From NCBI GenBank assembly GCA_029262235.1, contig JAJCZU010000004.1:744001-808000 (forward strand): a DNA stretch of 64,000 nucleotides. The letters are read 5' to 3'. The notes under the pieces are model-generated. The model was not told the DNA's origin. It did not search any database and was given only the letters and a program-made list of their open reading frames with translations. Each line of letters starts with the position of its first letter. Position 1 is the stretch's first letter. A program made the position numbers and the translations under genes. Shown piece after piece: positions 18,337-26,932 of the stretch. Origin of the DNA: Candidatus Eiseniibacteriota bacterium (GTDB lineage: Bacteria > Orphanbacterota > Orphanbacteria > Orphanbacterales > Orphanbacteraceae).

Positions 18337-19052
18337 CGGATTGACTCCCGTCGTTTGGGCTGTTTTGCGCCCCGGTCGATCTCATCGCGCGCACGCTCGA
18401 AAACATCGCGCAGCATCGGGGGCGTCAGCCTCCCCGTAAACGTGTTCTGCTGGCTCGGATGATATGACGCGAGCAGGAACGGACGTCCGGGCGAGCGCGA
18501 AAACGCGCCATGGCCGAAGCGCGGGGCGGTTCCGTCTGCGAGCCAGCCGCGCGCGCGAAACTGGAGCAGAGCCGCGCGAAACGCGATACCGCCGAGCGCC
18601 ACGACGCCCCGCAAGGCACGCATGGAGTCGAACGTCGCCGTGAGATGCGCCGCGCACTCTTCGAATTCGTCCCGCGTGGGTTTGTTGCCGGGCGGAGCGC
18701 AATGCACCGCCGCCGTAATGCACGCATCCTGCAGAACGAGTCCGTCGCCGCGGCGCTCCGAAGCGGCCTGGTTTGCAAAGCCGGTTTCATGAAGCGCCCG
18801 GTTCAGGAAATCGCCGGAGCGATCGCCCGTGAACATGCGGCCCGTACGATTCGCGCCGTGCGCGCCGGGCGCGAGCCCCACGATCAGAAGGCGTGCGCGC
18901 GGGCTGCCGAAGTCGGGCACCGGCTTTCCCCAGTACCGCTCGTTCCGATGCGCGGCCCGCTTCTCGCGCGCCACCCGTGTGCAATGTGCGATCAATCGTT
19001 CACACCGGTCGCAACGAACGATTGACTGCTGTAAACTCCTCCAGGTCGTCAT
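18333..19052 (-). CDS. Family-5 uracil-DNA glycosylase (UdgB type)
   Basis: A 239-residue DNA-repair enzyme that removes uracil, and in this family often other deaminated bases, from DNA. GLAPGAHGANRTGRMFTGDRSG is the characteristic motif 1 of family 5, which lacks the usual catalytic Asp of family 1. SYHPSQQNTFTGRLT is the C-terminal motif that enters the DNA groove. Cysteines CDRC at 14-17, Cys24 and two in DACITAAVHC fit the 4Fe-4S cluster of the family. The ATG at 19052 was chosen because it begins the conserved region; longer in-frame extensions run into the divergent gene. Its stop overlaps the TTG of the retropepsin-like gene. Confidence 0.9.
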   Translation of the reverse strand: MTTWRSLQQSIVRCDRCERLIAHCTRVAREKRAAHRNERYWGKPVPDFGSPRARLLIVGLAPGAHGANRTGRMFTGDRSGDFLNRALHETGFANQAASERRGDGLVLQDACITAAVHCAPPGNKPTRDEFEECAAHLTATFDSMRALRGVVALGGIAFRAALLQFRARGWLADGTAPRFGHGAFSRSPGRPFLLASYHPSQQNTFTGRLTPPMLRDVFERARDEIDRGAKQPKRRESIR

Positions 19053-19112
19053 CGTGATCGCCCTTATATTCTGCAGGGGCACCGGCGGCCGAAAGGAGAT
19101 CCGCCCTCTATC

Positions 19113-20474
19113 ATGGAGCCCCGGAAGCTCAGCACAGGTTCCGTCTTCACAGCATGGTGGCCGCTTGCGGCCAGCTGGCTCATGATGGGGCTCGAACTCC
19201 CGCTCGTTTCCGCCGTGGTCGCGCGCCTCGTGGATCCTTCGATTCAACTGGCCGCGTACGGCGGTATCGTGTTTCCGATTTCGCTTCTGATCGAAGCGCC
19301 GATCATCATGATCCTGACAGCCTCGACCGCGCTGTGCAAGGACTGGGATTCGTTCGCGAAACTGCGCCGGTTCACGCTCGCAACCGCGGTCATCCTCACC
19401 GGCATTCACCTGTTGATCGCCGCCACGCCGCTGTTCGATTTCGTCGTGGGCCGTCTGATCGACGCTCCGATGGCGATCCGCGAGCCGGCGCGCATCGGGC
19501 TTCTCATCATGACTCCCTGGACGGCCGCCATCGCGTACCGCCGTTTTCTTCAGGGTGTCCTGATCCGTTTCGGGCGATCGCGCCTGGTCGGCGTCGGTAC
19601 GGCGGTTCGGCTGGCCGCGATTCTCGTGTTTCTGGCCACGGGTTACCTCAATCGATGGTCCGGTATCGTGACGGCCACGGTCGCCGTTGCCGCGGGCGTA
19701 ACGGTCGAGGCCATCTTTGCCATTCTTGTTTCGCGGCCGGTGCTGCGCGGCCCGCTGCGAAACGCGAAGCCGATGTCGCAGGCCCTTACGCTTCGCAAGC
19801 TCCTCGCGTTTTATGTGCCGCTGGCGGCGACGCCGCTCGTCGTGATCTTCGCGCAGCCGCTCGCGAGCGCCGCGATGAGCAGGATGCCGAACCCCATCGA
19901 CTCACTGGCCGTATGGCCCGTGCTCGCGGGGTTTCTGTTCACGTTCCGTTCCGTCGGATTCGCGTACAACGAAGTTGTGGTTCTTTCGCTCGAGACCCCC
20001 GATCCGGACCGCGCGCTGCCACGCTTCACGATCGGCCTCGCGGCCGCCGTCACGACGATCCTGTTCCTGATTGCGGCCACGCCGGCTGCCAGGCTCTGGT
20101 TCGAAAACGTCTCCGGACTGCCCCCCGACCTCGTTGCGGTCGGCGCAAGCGCCATCTGGATCGGTGTCGTCATGCCCGGACTCAGCGTCTTTCAAGCTCT
20201 CTTCATGGGAAAACTGGTGCACGCGCATAGAACGCGTGCGGTCACCGAAGCCGTCTTCGTTTACATTGCAGTGACCGCCGTCATACTCGCGATCGGTGTC
20301 CGAAACGGCACCGTCACCGGGATCTATTTCGGGCAGCTGGCGATGGTATCGGGCAATGCGTGTCAGACTTTCTGGCTCTGGTTTCGCGGGCGCCGGCTCG
20401 GCCGCACGCTTCCCGCGGAAGTTCTGGCGGAAACCGTGGTACCTGTCGAAGCCTGGAAAGAGTCGAAACTATGA
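19113..20474 (+). CDS. MATE/MOP-like multi-TM flippase
   Basis: A 453-residue integral membrane protein with about twelve hydrophobic segments and a two-fold repeat pattern (TAWWPLAASWLMMGLELPLVSAVVARL at the N-terminus, KLLAFYVPLAATPLVVIFAQPLASAAM in the second half). It resembles MATE/MOP exporters of lipid-linked glycans or drugs, without a diagnostic motif. A GAAAGGAG sequence sits 14 bases before ATG 19113, farther than usual. Its last codon overlaps the start of the downstream glycosyltransferase (ATGA), which suggests one step in making or exporting a lipid-linked sugar. Divergent from the glycosylase gene, with a shared 60-bp promoter region that contains TATATT on this strand. Confidence 0.7.
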   Translation: MEPRKLSTGSVFTAWWPLAASWLMMGLELPLVSAVVARLVDPSIQLAAYGGIVFPISLLIEAPIIMILTASTALCKDWDSFAKLRRFTLATAVILTGIHLLIAATPLFDFVVGRLIDAPMAIREPARIGLLIMTPWTAAIAYRRFLQGVLIRFGRSRLVGVGTAVRLAAILVFLATGYLNRWSGIVTATVAVAAGVTVEAIFAILVSRPVLRGPLRNAKPMSQALTLRKLLAFYVPLAATPLVVIFAQPLASAAMSRMPNPIDSLAVWPVLAGFLFTFRSVGFAYNEVVVLSLETPDPDRALPRFTIGLAAAVTTILFLIAATPAARLWFENVSGLPPDLVAVGASAIWIGVVMPGLSVFQALFMGKLVHAHRTRAVTEAVFVYIAVTAVILAIGVRNGTVTGIYFGQLAMVSGNACQTFWLWFRGRRLGRTLPAEVLAETVVPVEAWKESKL

Positions 20475-21823
20475 GTCACCTCTTTCGTCAGCCGATCCCC
20501 GTGTTCTGCATCGCGCTCGCGCTGCGCGCAGTCGTCGTCTTCGTCTTTCTTCGAGACATGCCTTTCGTTTCGGATGCGATGAATTACGCGGAGATGGCGA
20601 TCGGATTCCTGACGGACTTTCCCGGCGAGATCGCGTTCTTCTGGCCACCGGGAACCGCGCTGATTCTGCTGCCATGGCATCTGCTCTTCGGAGAGTCTCC
20701 GGTCGTGGCCCAGTGCGTCGTGCTCGCTCTCAGCAGCCTCGCCGCCGCGCTGACGGTCATGGTGGGGCGCGCCGTGCTCGGTCGGGAATCGGATCTCACG
20801 TGGGTCGGAATCGCGGCCTGCTTCTATCCGGCTTCGCTTCTCATGGCGGGGCAGACCTACTCGCAGCATTTCATCGCGGTGCCGATCCTGCTGATCGCGC
20901 TCGTTCTCGTTCGCTATCTGGATGCGCCGAAAGCGACAACCGCCCTGCTGCTCGGCGTGCTGCTCGGTGTTGCCGTACTCGTCCGTCCTTCGGCGCTCTC
21001 CGTGGCCGCCGCGCTGGTCCCGTTCTTGATCGTGTGGCAGATGACGCAGAATAACGGCACGATGCCCGGGGCCGTACGCGACGTTCTGCTTCTGCTCGTT
21101 CCGGTCGCACTGCTTGCGGCGCCGGTTCTGGTTCACAATCAGAAACACGACGCGGGGTTCTCGCTCTCCACGAATAACGAATGGAACCTGTTCGTCGGGA
21201 ACAACCGCTACACGCCCGATTACAAGACGAGTCATTTCGGTCAGCGCGCCCCCGAGGATCTTCCGCCGGAAATACGCAAGTATCTGCGCGCACAGGCAGG
21301 CTCGCTCGATCGTGAGGACCGAAAGCGCCTGAAGAGCACCACGATCGAATTCATCCGGCAGAATCCGGGGAGAACGGCGGTGCGTACCTGGAATCGCGTG
21401 AAGGCGTTCTGGGGTGCGGACTACATCATGTCGCGGCAGATTCAGAACCATTACGAACTCGGTTCACGTGGCGTGCTGATTCTGCTCGCTTTCGAGGCGG
21501 GGGGATATCTTTTGATCGCGTGTCTGGCGCTCGTCGGATTCTTCCATGCGCGAAGAGACGTCACGCGGGCGGGCCTTTACGCGCTTCCTCTGCTGGCGCT
21601 TGCGTACCAGGCGCCCTACTCGATCGCGTTTTCAGCCGGCACGTACCATTACCCCGTCTTCTTCCTGCTGTTTCCGTTCGCGGCGGTCGGGTTCGGGGAG
21701 GCGCTGCGCCGGAGAATGCTGATCCCCCTTGCGGGGCGGCGGCTTCTCGTCTGTCTCGTTCTGCTCGCGCTCTTCGCGGCCCTGCAGATCGAATACGTGT
21801 ATCACACGATCAAAGCGACGTAA
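20471..21823 (+). CDS. GT39/ArnT-like membrane glycosyltransferase
   Basis: A 450-residue protein with roughly ten membrane segments. The early extracytoplasmic loop has the expected acidic motif (FVSDAMNYAEMA, near residue 30), which in GT-C enzymes holds the catalytic Asp, followed by WPPGTALILLPWHLLFG. Such enzymes transfer sugars from polyprenyl-phosphate donors on the outer face of the inner membrane. The soluble loop with NNEWNLFVGNNRYTPDYKTSHFG near 230 is also typical of the GT39/PMT group. Translationally coupled to the MATE-like gene. Its 3' end overlaps the opposing lipoprotein gene by 14 bp. Start ATG 20471. Confidence 0.78.
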   Translation: MSHLFRQPIPVFCIALALRAVVVFVFLRDMPFVSDAMNYAEMAIGFLTDFPGEIAFFWPPGTALILLPWHLLFGESPVVAQCVVLALSSLAAALTVMVGRAVLGRESDLTWVGIAACFYPASLLMAGQTYSQHFIAVPILLIALVLVRYLDAPKATTALLLGVLLGVAVLVRPSALSVAAALVPFLIVWQMTQNNGTMPGAVRDVLLLLVPVALLAAPVLVHNQKHDAGFSLSTNNEWNLFVGNNRYTPDYKTSHFGQRAPEDLPPEIRKYLRAQAGSLDREDRKRLKSTTIEFIRQNPGRTAVRTWNRVKAFWGADYIMSRQIQNHYELGSRGVLILLAFEAGGYLLIACLALVGFFHARRDVTRAGLYALPLLALAYQAPYSIAFSAGTYHYPVFFLLFPFAAVGFGEALRRRMLIPLAGRRLLVCLVLLALFAALQIEYVYHTIKAT

Positions 21824-22568
21824 CTCCGCCGGGCACCGCGAACACGTTCAGAAGCAGGATCCCCGAGCCGTTGTCGACCTGATGGCTGAAGCGGAGCCAC
21901 GTATCGTAGGGTCCGCTGTAGTTCGCGCCGCTCGGATAGACACGAATATTCGACCCTTCGAGCAATCGGTAGTACCCGAAGTACGTGAGCGGCGAGTCCG
22001 GCTCGAGCGTGCACCCGCACCGGCGTTCCCACTTCTTCTCGCTTTCTCCGAGGCCCATGTTGACCCCGAACTCCACTTCTTCGTCGGCACGGTTGGATAG
22101 CATGATGGCGAAGTACCTGTCGCCGTTCACCGTGTTGTTGATGACGATGCGGGAGGGAGTGGAGGCTGTCACGACGAAGTGATAGCCGAGCGGTTCACCG
22201 ACCAGGTCGCCCGCGGTATTGCGTCCCTGGATCATGTCCCAGCGAAGAGGTCCCCCGTCGAGCGGCACGGTTACGTTGACGGAATCGACGCGACCAGCGG
22301 TGCCGAGTACGGTTCCGTCCTGCGCCAGACGAACGGGGGAGAAGAGCTTGTTGACTACTTTGATGGTTCTTTTCGGGCCGTCCGATCCACCCGGGGAAGT
22401 GTCTGGCGGGTTGCCGCCCCCCGTTGTATTCTCGGGATCGGTAAATCGATTGCCGGAGCCGCAGCCGAGCGCGAGAAGCGCCAGAATGACGAGGCATAGA
22501 AAGGCGAGGCCGGCCAGAGTGGTGGTTTGTGTGCGTTGCACGGGCGGTCTGTCGTTTCCGGGTAGCAT
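21810..22568 (-). CDS. Lipoprotein of unknown function
   Basis: A 252-residue protein with a lipobox (LALLALGC, Cys near residue 36) followed by a flexible Gly/Pro/Ser/Thr linker, so it is probably attached to an envelope membrane. The mature domain is beta-rich (KRTIKVVNKLFSPVRLAQDG, NVTVPLDGGPLRWDMIQG, RIVINNTVNGDRYFAIML) and contains a Cys pair in ERRCGCTLEP. I do not recognise the domain; it resembles small immunoglobulin-like or lectin-like folds. The ATG at 22568 has only a weak ribosome site (CCGGA). The gene converges on the GT39-like gene with a 14-bp overlap of coding ends. Confidence 0.7.
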   Translation of the reverse strand: MLPGNDRPPVQRTQTTTLAGLAFLCLVILALLALGCGSGNRFTDPENTTGGGNPPDTSPGGSDGPKRTIKVVNKLFSPVRLAQDGTVLGTAGRVDSVNVTVPLDGGPLRWDMIQGRNTAGDLVGEPLGYHFVVTASTPSRIVINNTVNGDRYFAIMLSNRADEEVEFGVNMGLGESEKKWERRCGCTLEPDSPLTYFGYYRLLEGSNIRVYPSGANYSGPYDTWLRFSHQVDNGSGILLLNVFAVPGGVTSL

Positions 22569-22650
22569 TCCGGGAGTTCTTCGGCGACCTTGCCGCGGAC
22601 AAGTATCCTAAATACAGGAATAATTGTTACATATCGAAGGGTTTGCGTCA

Positions 22651-23208
22651 ATGGCGAAAAATGACAAACGATCGAGCGCGATGCGCGCGCAAGACGCGAA
22701 GAGCGCGACAAACGAACATCGAACCAAAGCGAGCGAAAAAGGGCCCGTTTCGCTTTTCGTCGTGACCGTGAGCGACAGCAGGACTGCCGAGAACGACGAG
22801 AACGGGAAGTACCTCGGCGCCGCCATCCGGAAAGCGGGCCATACGCTCACCGGGCTCCGGATCGTGCGCGACGAGCCCGCCGAGATCGAGTCGATCCTCG
22901 AAGTCGCGGAGACTCTCGAGGCCCAGATCGTGATCTTCAACGGCGGCACCGGCGTCTCGAAGCGGGACAACACATACGATGTGCTCGCTACCAGGCTCGA
23001 AAAAACGTTGAACGGCTTCGGCGAGATCTTCCGCATGCTGAGCTGGCACGAAGTCGGCGCCGCGGCGATGCTCTCGCGGGCCACCGCCGGTACATATAAA
23101 GGAATGATTCTGATCGCGGTTCCCGGCTCGCCGAACGCCGTCAAGCTCGCCTGGGAGAAGCTGATCGAACCCGAGCTCGCACATCTCGCGTGGGAAGTGG
23201 GCCGCTAG
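22651..23208 (+). CDS. moaB: MoaB/Mog-type molybdopterin biosynthesis protein
   Basis: A 185-residue protein. After a charged, poorly conserved 30-residue N-terminus, the MoaB fold begins at PVSLFVVTVSDSRTAENDENG. The hallmark loop GGTGVSKRDNTYDVL lies near residue 97 and the C-terminal VPGSPNAVKLAWEKLIEPELAHL matches the family. Mog adenylylates molybdopterin before molybdate insertion, and MoaB is its homologue. ATG 22651 is preferred over an in-frame TTG at 22624 because GAAGG precedes it. No other molybdenum-cofactor genes are in this window. Thirty bases separate it from the LtrA gene. Confidence 0.9.
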   Translation: MAKNDKRSSAMRAQDAKSATNEHRTKASEKGPVSLFVVTVSDSRTAENDENGKYLGAAIRKAGHTLTGLRIVRDEPAEIESILEVAETLEAQIVIFNGGTGVSKRDNTYDVLATRLEKTLNGFGEIFRMLSWHEVGAAAMLSRATAGTYKGMILIAVPGSPNAVKLAWEKLIEPELAHLAWEVGR

Positions 23209-23237
23209 GATCATGTCGGCACGCAGAAGGGCACATC

Positions 23238-24401
23238 ATGACCGGTAGGTGGATCCGCCCCATGCAGTCGCGCGACCCGGCCGAATCGCATCGCGCCGCG
23301 ACTCCGCTCGAACTCTTCTTCGATCTCTGTTTCGTGGTCGCGATCGCGCTCGCGGCCTCCGAGCTTCACCACGGACTGGCCCACGGAGAGATCGCCCGCT
23401 CGCTGCAGTCGTACATGCTCGCGTTCTTCGCGATCTGGTGGGCGTGGATGGGCTTCACCTGGTTCGCGTCCGCCTACGATACCGACGACACGCCGTATCG
23501 CATCAAAGTGTTCGTGCAGATGACGGGCGTGCTCGTGCTGGCCGCCGGCATCCCGCAGGTGTTCGACGGGACCGACTTTCGCATCGTGACCCTCGGCTAC
23601 GTAATCATGCGCGTCGGGCTCGTCGCGCAATGGCTGCGCGCGGCAAAGGCCGATCCGTCTCACCGCGCCACGGCACATCGATACGCGGGCGGCACCACGG
23701 TCCTCCAGCTCGGCTGGATCGGACTGCTGTTCGTGCCAGGCGGCTGGTGGGCAGTCGGCTGGACCACTCTCGTTGTTCTCGAACTTCTGGTGCCGATCTG
23801 GGCGGAACAGGCCGGGCCGACCACATGGCATCCGCATCACATCGCCGAACGCTACGGCCTGCTGACGATCATCGTGCTCGGGGAGAGCATTCTCGCGTCC
23901 ACCATGGCCATTCAGGCCGCGATCAAAACGAGCGAGATGACGCCCGCGCTCGGCGGCACGATCGGCGGCGGGCTGCTGATTCTGTTTTCGATGTGGTGGC
24001 TCTACTTCAATGAACCGGCCGCGCGTCACCTGACGAGCATGCGCGCGACGTTCGCCTGGGGATACGTACATCTCGCGGTCTTCATGTCGATCGCGACCGT
24101 AGGCGCCGGCCTCGCGCTCCAGGTCGACTACGTAACCCACCACGCCCACATTTCCCGATTCGCTGCCGCCGCCCCCGTCTGCGTTTCCGTCGCCGTGTTC
24201 GTGCTGCTCGTCTGGTGGCTGCATCAGCGCCCGAAGGGGAGCGACGCACTTGAGACCGCGGCCTATGTGGTCACGGCCCTCGCCGTTTTCGCCGCCGCGC
24301 TCACCCCGTGGGCGATCCCCGCAACCGGAATCCTGACCGCGCTGCTCGTGGCGTTTCAGATCCGGCACGACCACGCTGGTCGAAGCGGGTTGTCTCCGTG
24401 A
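23238..24401 (+). CDS. LtrA-family membrane protein (low-temperature-requirement A)
   Basis: A 387-residue protein with about ten to twelve membrane segments. The N-terminal TPLELFFDLCFVVAIALAASELHH is the signature of the LtrA family, and PHHIAERYGLLTIIVLGESILA near residue 205 is the second conserved block, with His, Glu and Arg inside the membrane region. The family was named from a Listeria cold-growth mutant; its molecular function is unknown. ATG 23238 has GAAGGG eight bases upstream. Its stop overlaps a GTG start (GTGA) for the CIA30 protein, so the two are probably made together. Confidence 0.9.
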   Translation: MTGRWIRPMQSRDPAESHRAATPLELFFDLCFVVAIALAASELHHGLAHGEIARSLQSYMLAFFAIWWAWMGFTWFASAYDTDDTPYRIKVFVQMTGVLVLAAGIPQVFDGTDFRIVTLGYVIMRVGLVAQWLRAAKADPSHRATAHRYAGGTTVLQLGWIGLLFVPGGWWAVGWTTLVVLELLVPIWAEQAGPTTWHPHHIAERYGLLTIIVLGESILASTMAIQAAIKTSEMTPALGGTIGGGLLILFSMWWLYFNEPAARHLTSMRATFAWGYVHLAVFMSIATVGAGLALQVDYVTHHAHISRFAAAAPVCVSVAVFVLLVWWLHQRPKGSDALETAAYVVTALAVFAAALTPWAIPATGILTALLVAFQIRHDHAGRSGLSP

Positions 24402-25066
24402 TCGTGCGCACTGTGCCGATCGAAAAGAAGGGAAGCATTCTGAACCTCGTCGTCTTGTGCCTGTTGCTGTTGACGGGCCCGGGAACCGGGGCTCAGGATA
24501 CGACGGCAGTTCGCGAGAGTACGCAGAAGGAGATAGCGACCATGCCCCAGGCGAAACATCTGGTTTCGTTCGATGACTCGGATTCCGGTGAGTGGTTTGT
24601 CGTGAACGACGGCGTCATGGGCGGCATCTCGCGCAGCGCCATCCGCGCGACGGAGAACGGAACCGGCGTGTTCGCAGGCGATCTCTCGCTCGAGAACAAC
24701 GGCGGTTTCGCGTCGATCCGCTACCTGCTGAACGAATCGCGCGACCTCTCGGAAGCGACCGGGCTCCTGATTCGCGTGCGCGGCGATGGCCGCACCTACC
24801 AGTTGCGATTGCGCGACGACGATCGTTTCGACGGCGCCGCGTTTCGCGCGAGCTTCGAGACAAGAGATGCAGAATGGGTCGAGGCCCGCATTCCGTTCGA
24901 CGATTTCGTGCCGACGTTTCGCGGCCGTACACTGACGAACGTTCCGCCGCTCGATCGCGAGAACATCCGCCAGATCGGAATCATGCTCGCCGACAAGAAT
25001 GCCGGACCCTTCTCGCTCGAGATCGACTTCATCAGCTCGTGGACCGATTCCTCCCACGCGCACTGA
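24398..25066 (+). CDS. Exported CIA30 (NDUFAF1-like) domain protein
   Basis: A 222-residue protein with a hydrophobic export signal (ILNLVVLCLLLLTGPGTGAQ) followed by a CIA30 domain from residue ~55 (LVSFDDSDSGEWFVVNDGVMGG, SLENNGGFASIRY, RTYQLRLR, FDGAAFRASFET, WVEARIPFDDFVPTFRGR, FSLEIDFISSW). In mitochondria CIA30/NDUFAF1 assembles complex I; bacterial members have no settled role and adopt a galactose-binding-like jelly roll. The GTG at 24398 overlaps the LtrA stop by 4 bp; other in-frame GTGs at 24404 and 24413 are possible. Coupling of CIA30 to LtrA is worth noting. Confidence 0.85.
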   Translation: MIVRTVPIEKKGSILNLVVLCLLLLTGPGTGAQDTTAVRESTQKEIATMPQAKHLVSFDDSDSGEWFVVNDGVMGGISRSAIRATENGTGVFAGDLSLENNGGFASIRYLLNESRDLSEATGLLIRVRGDGRTYQLRLRDDDRFDGAAFRASFETRDAEWVEARIPFDDFVPTFRGRTLTNVPPLDRENIRQIGIMLADKNAGPFSLEIDFISSWTDSSHAH

Positions 25067-25079
25067 CCGCGCTTATTTA

Positions 25080-25224
25080 TTTCTCTTCTTCTTTCCTCTT
25101 TTTCCCTCCGCTCCGTTCCTTCCGCTCCTTTCCCTCCGCTCCTTTCCCTCCGCTCCTTTCCCCCGTTCCTTTTCCCTTCCCCCTTCCTTCCGCTCCTTTC
25201 CCTTCCTATCCAATCCTTTCCTTT
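25080..25224. repeat. Polypyrimidine tract with 14-bp tandem repeat
   Basis: About 145 bases almost purely C and T on the + strand. Inside it the 14-mer TCCGCTCCTTTCCC is repeated exactly three times (25121-25162), followed by a degenerate fourth copy. No open frame of interest crosses it. Such polypurine/polypyrimidine runs can form triplex (H-) DNA. Confidence 0.75.
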
Positions 25225-25232
25225 CCGCTGTC

Positions 25233-25350
25233 TGATGTTGGTGTTTCTGGTGAGAGGGGCAGTCCCCTGAGCCCCGAGGCCCATTGGCCGTACGCCAGGA
25301 CGAGGGGCGAAGGGGATCTGCCCCCTCTCCCCAAAAAACCACCAACATCA
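25233..25350. repeat. Large imperfect palindrome, MITE-like
   Basis: A left arm at 25233-25268 and a right arm at 25311-25350 are inverted copies of each other with a few mismatches and length differences (both begin TGATGTTGGTG read inward). The 42-bp spacer shows a weaker palindrome of its own. The remainder of this 500-bp gap, to 25569, is an ordinary-looking leader with one 8-pair hairpin at 25504-25523 and no coding sequence that I can support. The palindrome could be a small non-autonomous element or a transcribed hairpin. Confidence 0.6.
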
Positions 25351-25569
25351 CCACTCTTCTACCACCTTCCTCCAACCTGTCCCATCAACGCACACCAATG
25401 CCCGTCAGGGCGCACGGAATCTCTCAAGATCCTCGGCAGGCTGTCGAAATCTCAAGTAGGAACATGGGAATCGGAGCAGATTGGGACGACCTGCCCCGTC
25501 TCTCGCGTTGCGAATGCAATGCGGGAACAGGAATGGAATGCTGGAAAGAAGAGAGGGGTACCAGGACTA

Positions 25570-26271
25570 ATGAAGAAGATCATCTTCATGACACTGCTCC
25601 TGTCCGTGGCCGGGTCCGCATGGGCTCAGAACACGGGTACGGTGACGGTGCAGGGTAGTGTGCAGAAAGCAGCCGCGCTTCGCTGGTGGGATTTCACGGC
25701 GAACAACACGGAAACGGGCACGAACGCGGACGCCGGTTCCGGCGCCAACACGGTGAACGATCCGCTCAGCTTCACGCTGGACGTCGGTGACGTGGCCGCG
25801 GGCAACAACCTGAACGACTTCGCGGGCGGCTCGGTGGACATCGCGCTCCGCTCGAACTCCGCGTACGAACTCGCCGCGCAGGTTACGTCGAGCTCGGGCT
25901 TCGGTACGAACGCGGCCGAAGACATCGTGCTTTCGGACATCGGTTTCGGGATCACGGGTCTCGCCGCATCCGGTTCGGGCGCGAAAGTGAACCCGGCTGC
26001 CGTTACCGCTTCGCTGATCACGGTCGGCTACAGCAGCGACCCGACGGCGGCCGCGACGGACGCCGACGGCGAGCCGACGTACAGCGCCGACTTCTCGGAT
26101 CTCAGCGCGAGCACGACGGTGCTGACCGGCCCGCGGATTTCGTACCGCGGCGGCCGCAACTCGCCGAACAACGCGCTTGTGGCGACGACGGCTTACGCCG
26201 TGGTCCCGCAGTACTACACGCCGACGGCCTCCTGGGCCGCGACGGTCACGTACACGCTGACTACGCCGTAG
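25570..26271 (+). CDS. Exported subunit-like protein, probable major fibre subunit
   Basis: A 233-residue exported protein with a clean signal peptide (MKKIIFMTLLLSVAGSAWAQ). The mature chain is Ala/Ser/Thr/Gly-rich, beta-type, without cysteines (GTVTVQGSVQKAAALRWWDF, SVDIALRSNSAYELAAQVTSS, WAATVTYTLTTP), like secreted structural subunits of pili or coat fibres of the SCPU/WxL type. It is the first gene of a three-gene run ending in a pilus-type chaperone, so I infer a major structural subunit. Start ATG 25570 has only a weak AGGA nearby; an in-frame extension upstream is not credible. A 200-base leader without genes precedes it. Confidence 0.65.
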   Translation: MKKIIFMTLLLSVAGSAWAQNTGTVTVQGSVQKAAALRWWDFTANNTETGTNADAGSGANTVNDPLSFTLDVGDVAAGNNLNDFAGGSVDIALRSNSAYELAAQVTSSSGFGTNAAEDIVLSDIGFGITGLAASGSGAKVNPAAVTASLITVGYSSDPTAAATDADGEPTYSADFSDLSASTTVLTGPRISYRGGRNSPNNALVATTAYAVVPQYYTPTASWAATVTYTLTTP

Positions 26272-26275
26272 TCGC

Positions 26276-26932
26276 ATGCAGACCTTGTCGAGCCATACGC
26301 GCGGAGGGGGGCTTCGGCCTCTCTCCGCGTTGTTCGTCCCCGCGCTGGCGTGCGTTCTGGCGCTCGCCCCCGGGCGCCTTGCCGCAGACGACTATGTCGA
26401 AGCGCTGTTCGAACTCGTACTGCCCGATCCCGAGCTGAGCGGAGACCGCACCGTGTCCACTGTGCTGCCTCCGGTCGACCTCGGTACGATCAACATGGGC
26501 GAGTACTCGGCCCTGAACGCCGCCGACTTTGCGGGAGGCCGCATCCGCATCCGCATTCGATCGGGGTCGTTCTACTTCCCGCCGTATCGTCTCTGGGCGC
26601 GTGTGCTGACGCCGAACGACCCGACGCCCGGGAACTTCAACGCGTTCGACATCGGCATGGGCGTGCAGCGAATCCAGGCCGGCGCACACGTCGTCAATCC
26701 CGACTACGATTACGATCCCGCAACCGTTCTGAAGGACATCGACGAAGTGCCTATCTTTCTCGGAACGGTCGGTAGCCTGGGATTCTCACCTCCGTATACC
26801 GAGCTCTATCACACGACCGAATTTCGTGTCGGCCGCAACAACCGGTTCGACCTCGTGTTCGCCGTGGGGCCGCAGTTTTTCTCGGTCGACTCTCTCGAAG
26901 GAGTCGTGATCGAAATAGGAGTCACGATATGA
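26276..26932 (+). CDS. Exported minor-subunit-like protein
   Basis: A 218-residue exported protein (signal ALFVPALACVLALAPGRLAA). The mature part is beta-rich with repeated aromatic patches (VLPPVDLGTINMGEYSALNAADFAGGRIRIRIRSGSFYFPPYRLWARV) and ends in a strand (VVIEIGVTI) that could serve for donor-strand exchange. Not recognised as a named family. It starts four bases after the stop of the preceding subunit and overlaps the chaperone gene by 4 bp (ATGA). Context therefore suggests a minor or tip subunit of the same surface structure. Confidence 0.6.
   Translation: MQTLSSHTRGGGLRPLSALFVPALACVLALAPGRLAADDYVEALFELVLPDPELSGDRTVSTVLPPVDLGTINMGEYSALNAADFAGGRIRIRIRSGSFYFPPYRLWARVLTPNDPTPGNFNAFDIGMGVQRIQAGAHVVNPDYDYDPATVLKDIDEVPIFLGTVGSLGFSPPYTELYHTTEFRVGRNNRFDLVFAVGPQFFSVDSLEGVVIEIGVTI

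Noticed and set aside
25080-25224. Possible protein-coding low-complexity Phe/Pro/Ser repeat
   Set aside because: The frame through it arises only from the pyrimidine tract; there is no start with a ribosome site and no domain on either side.
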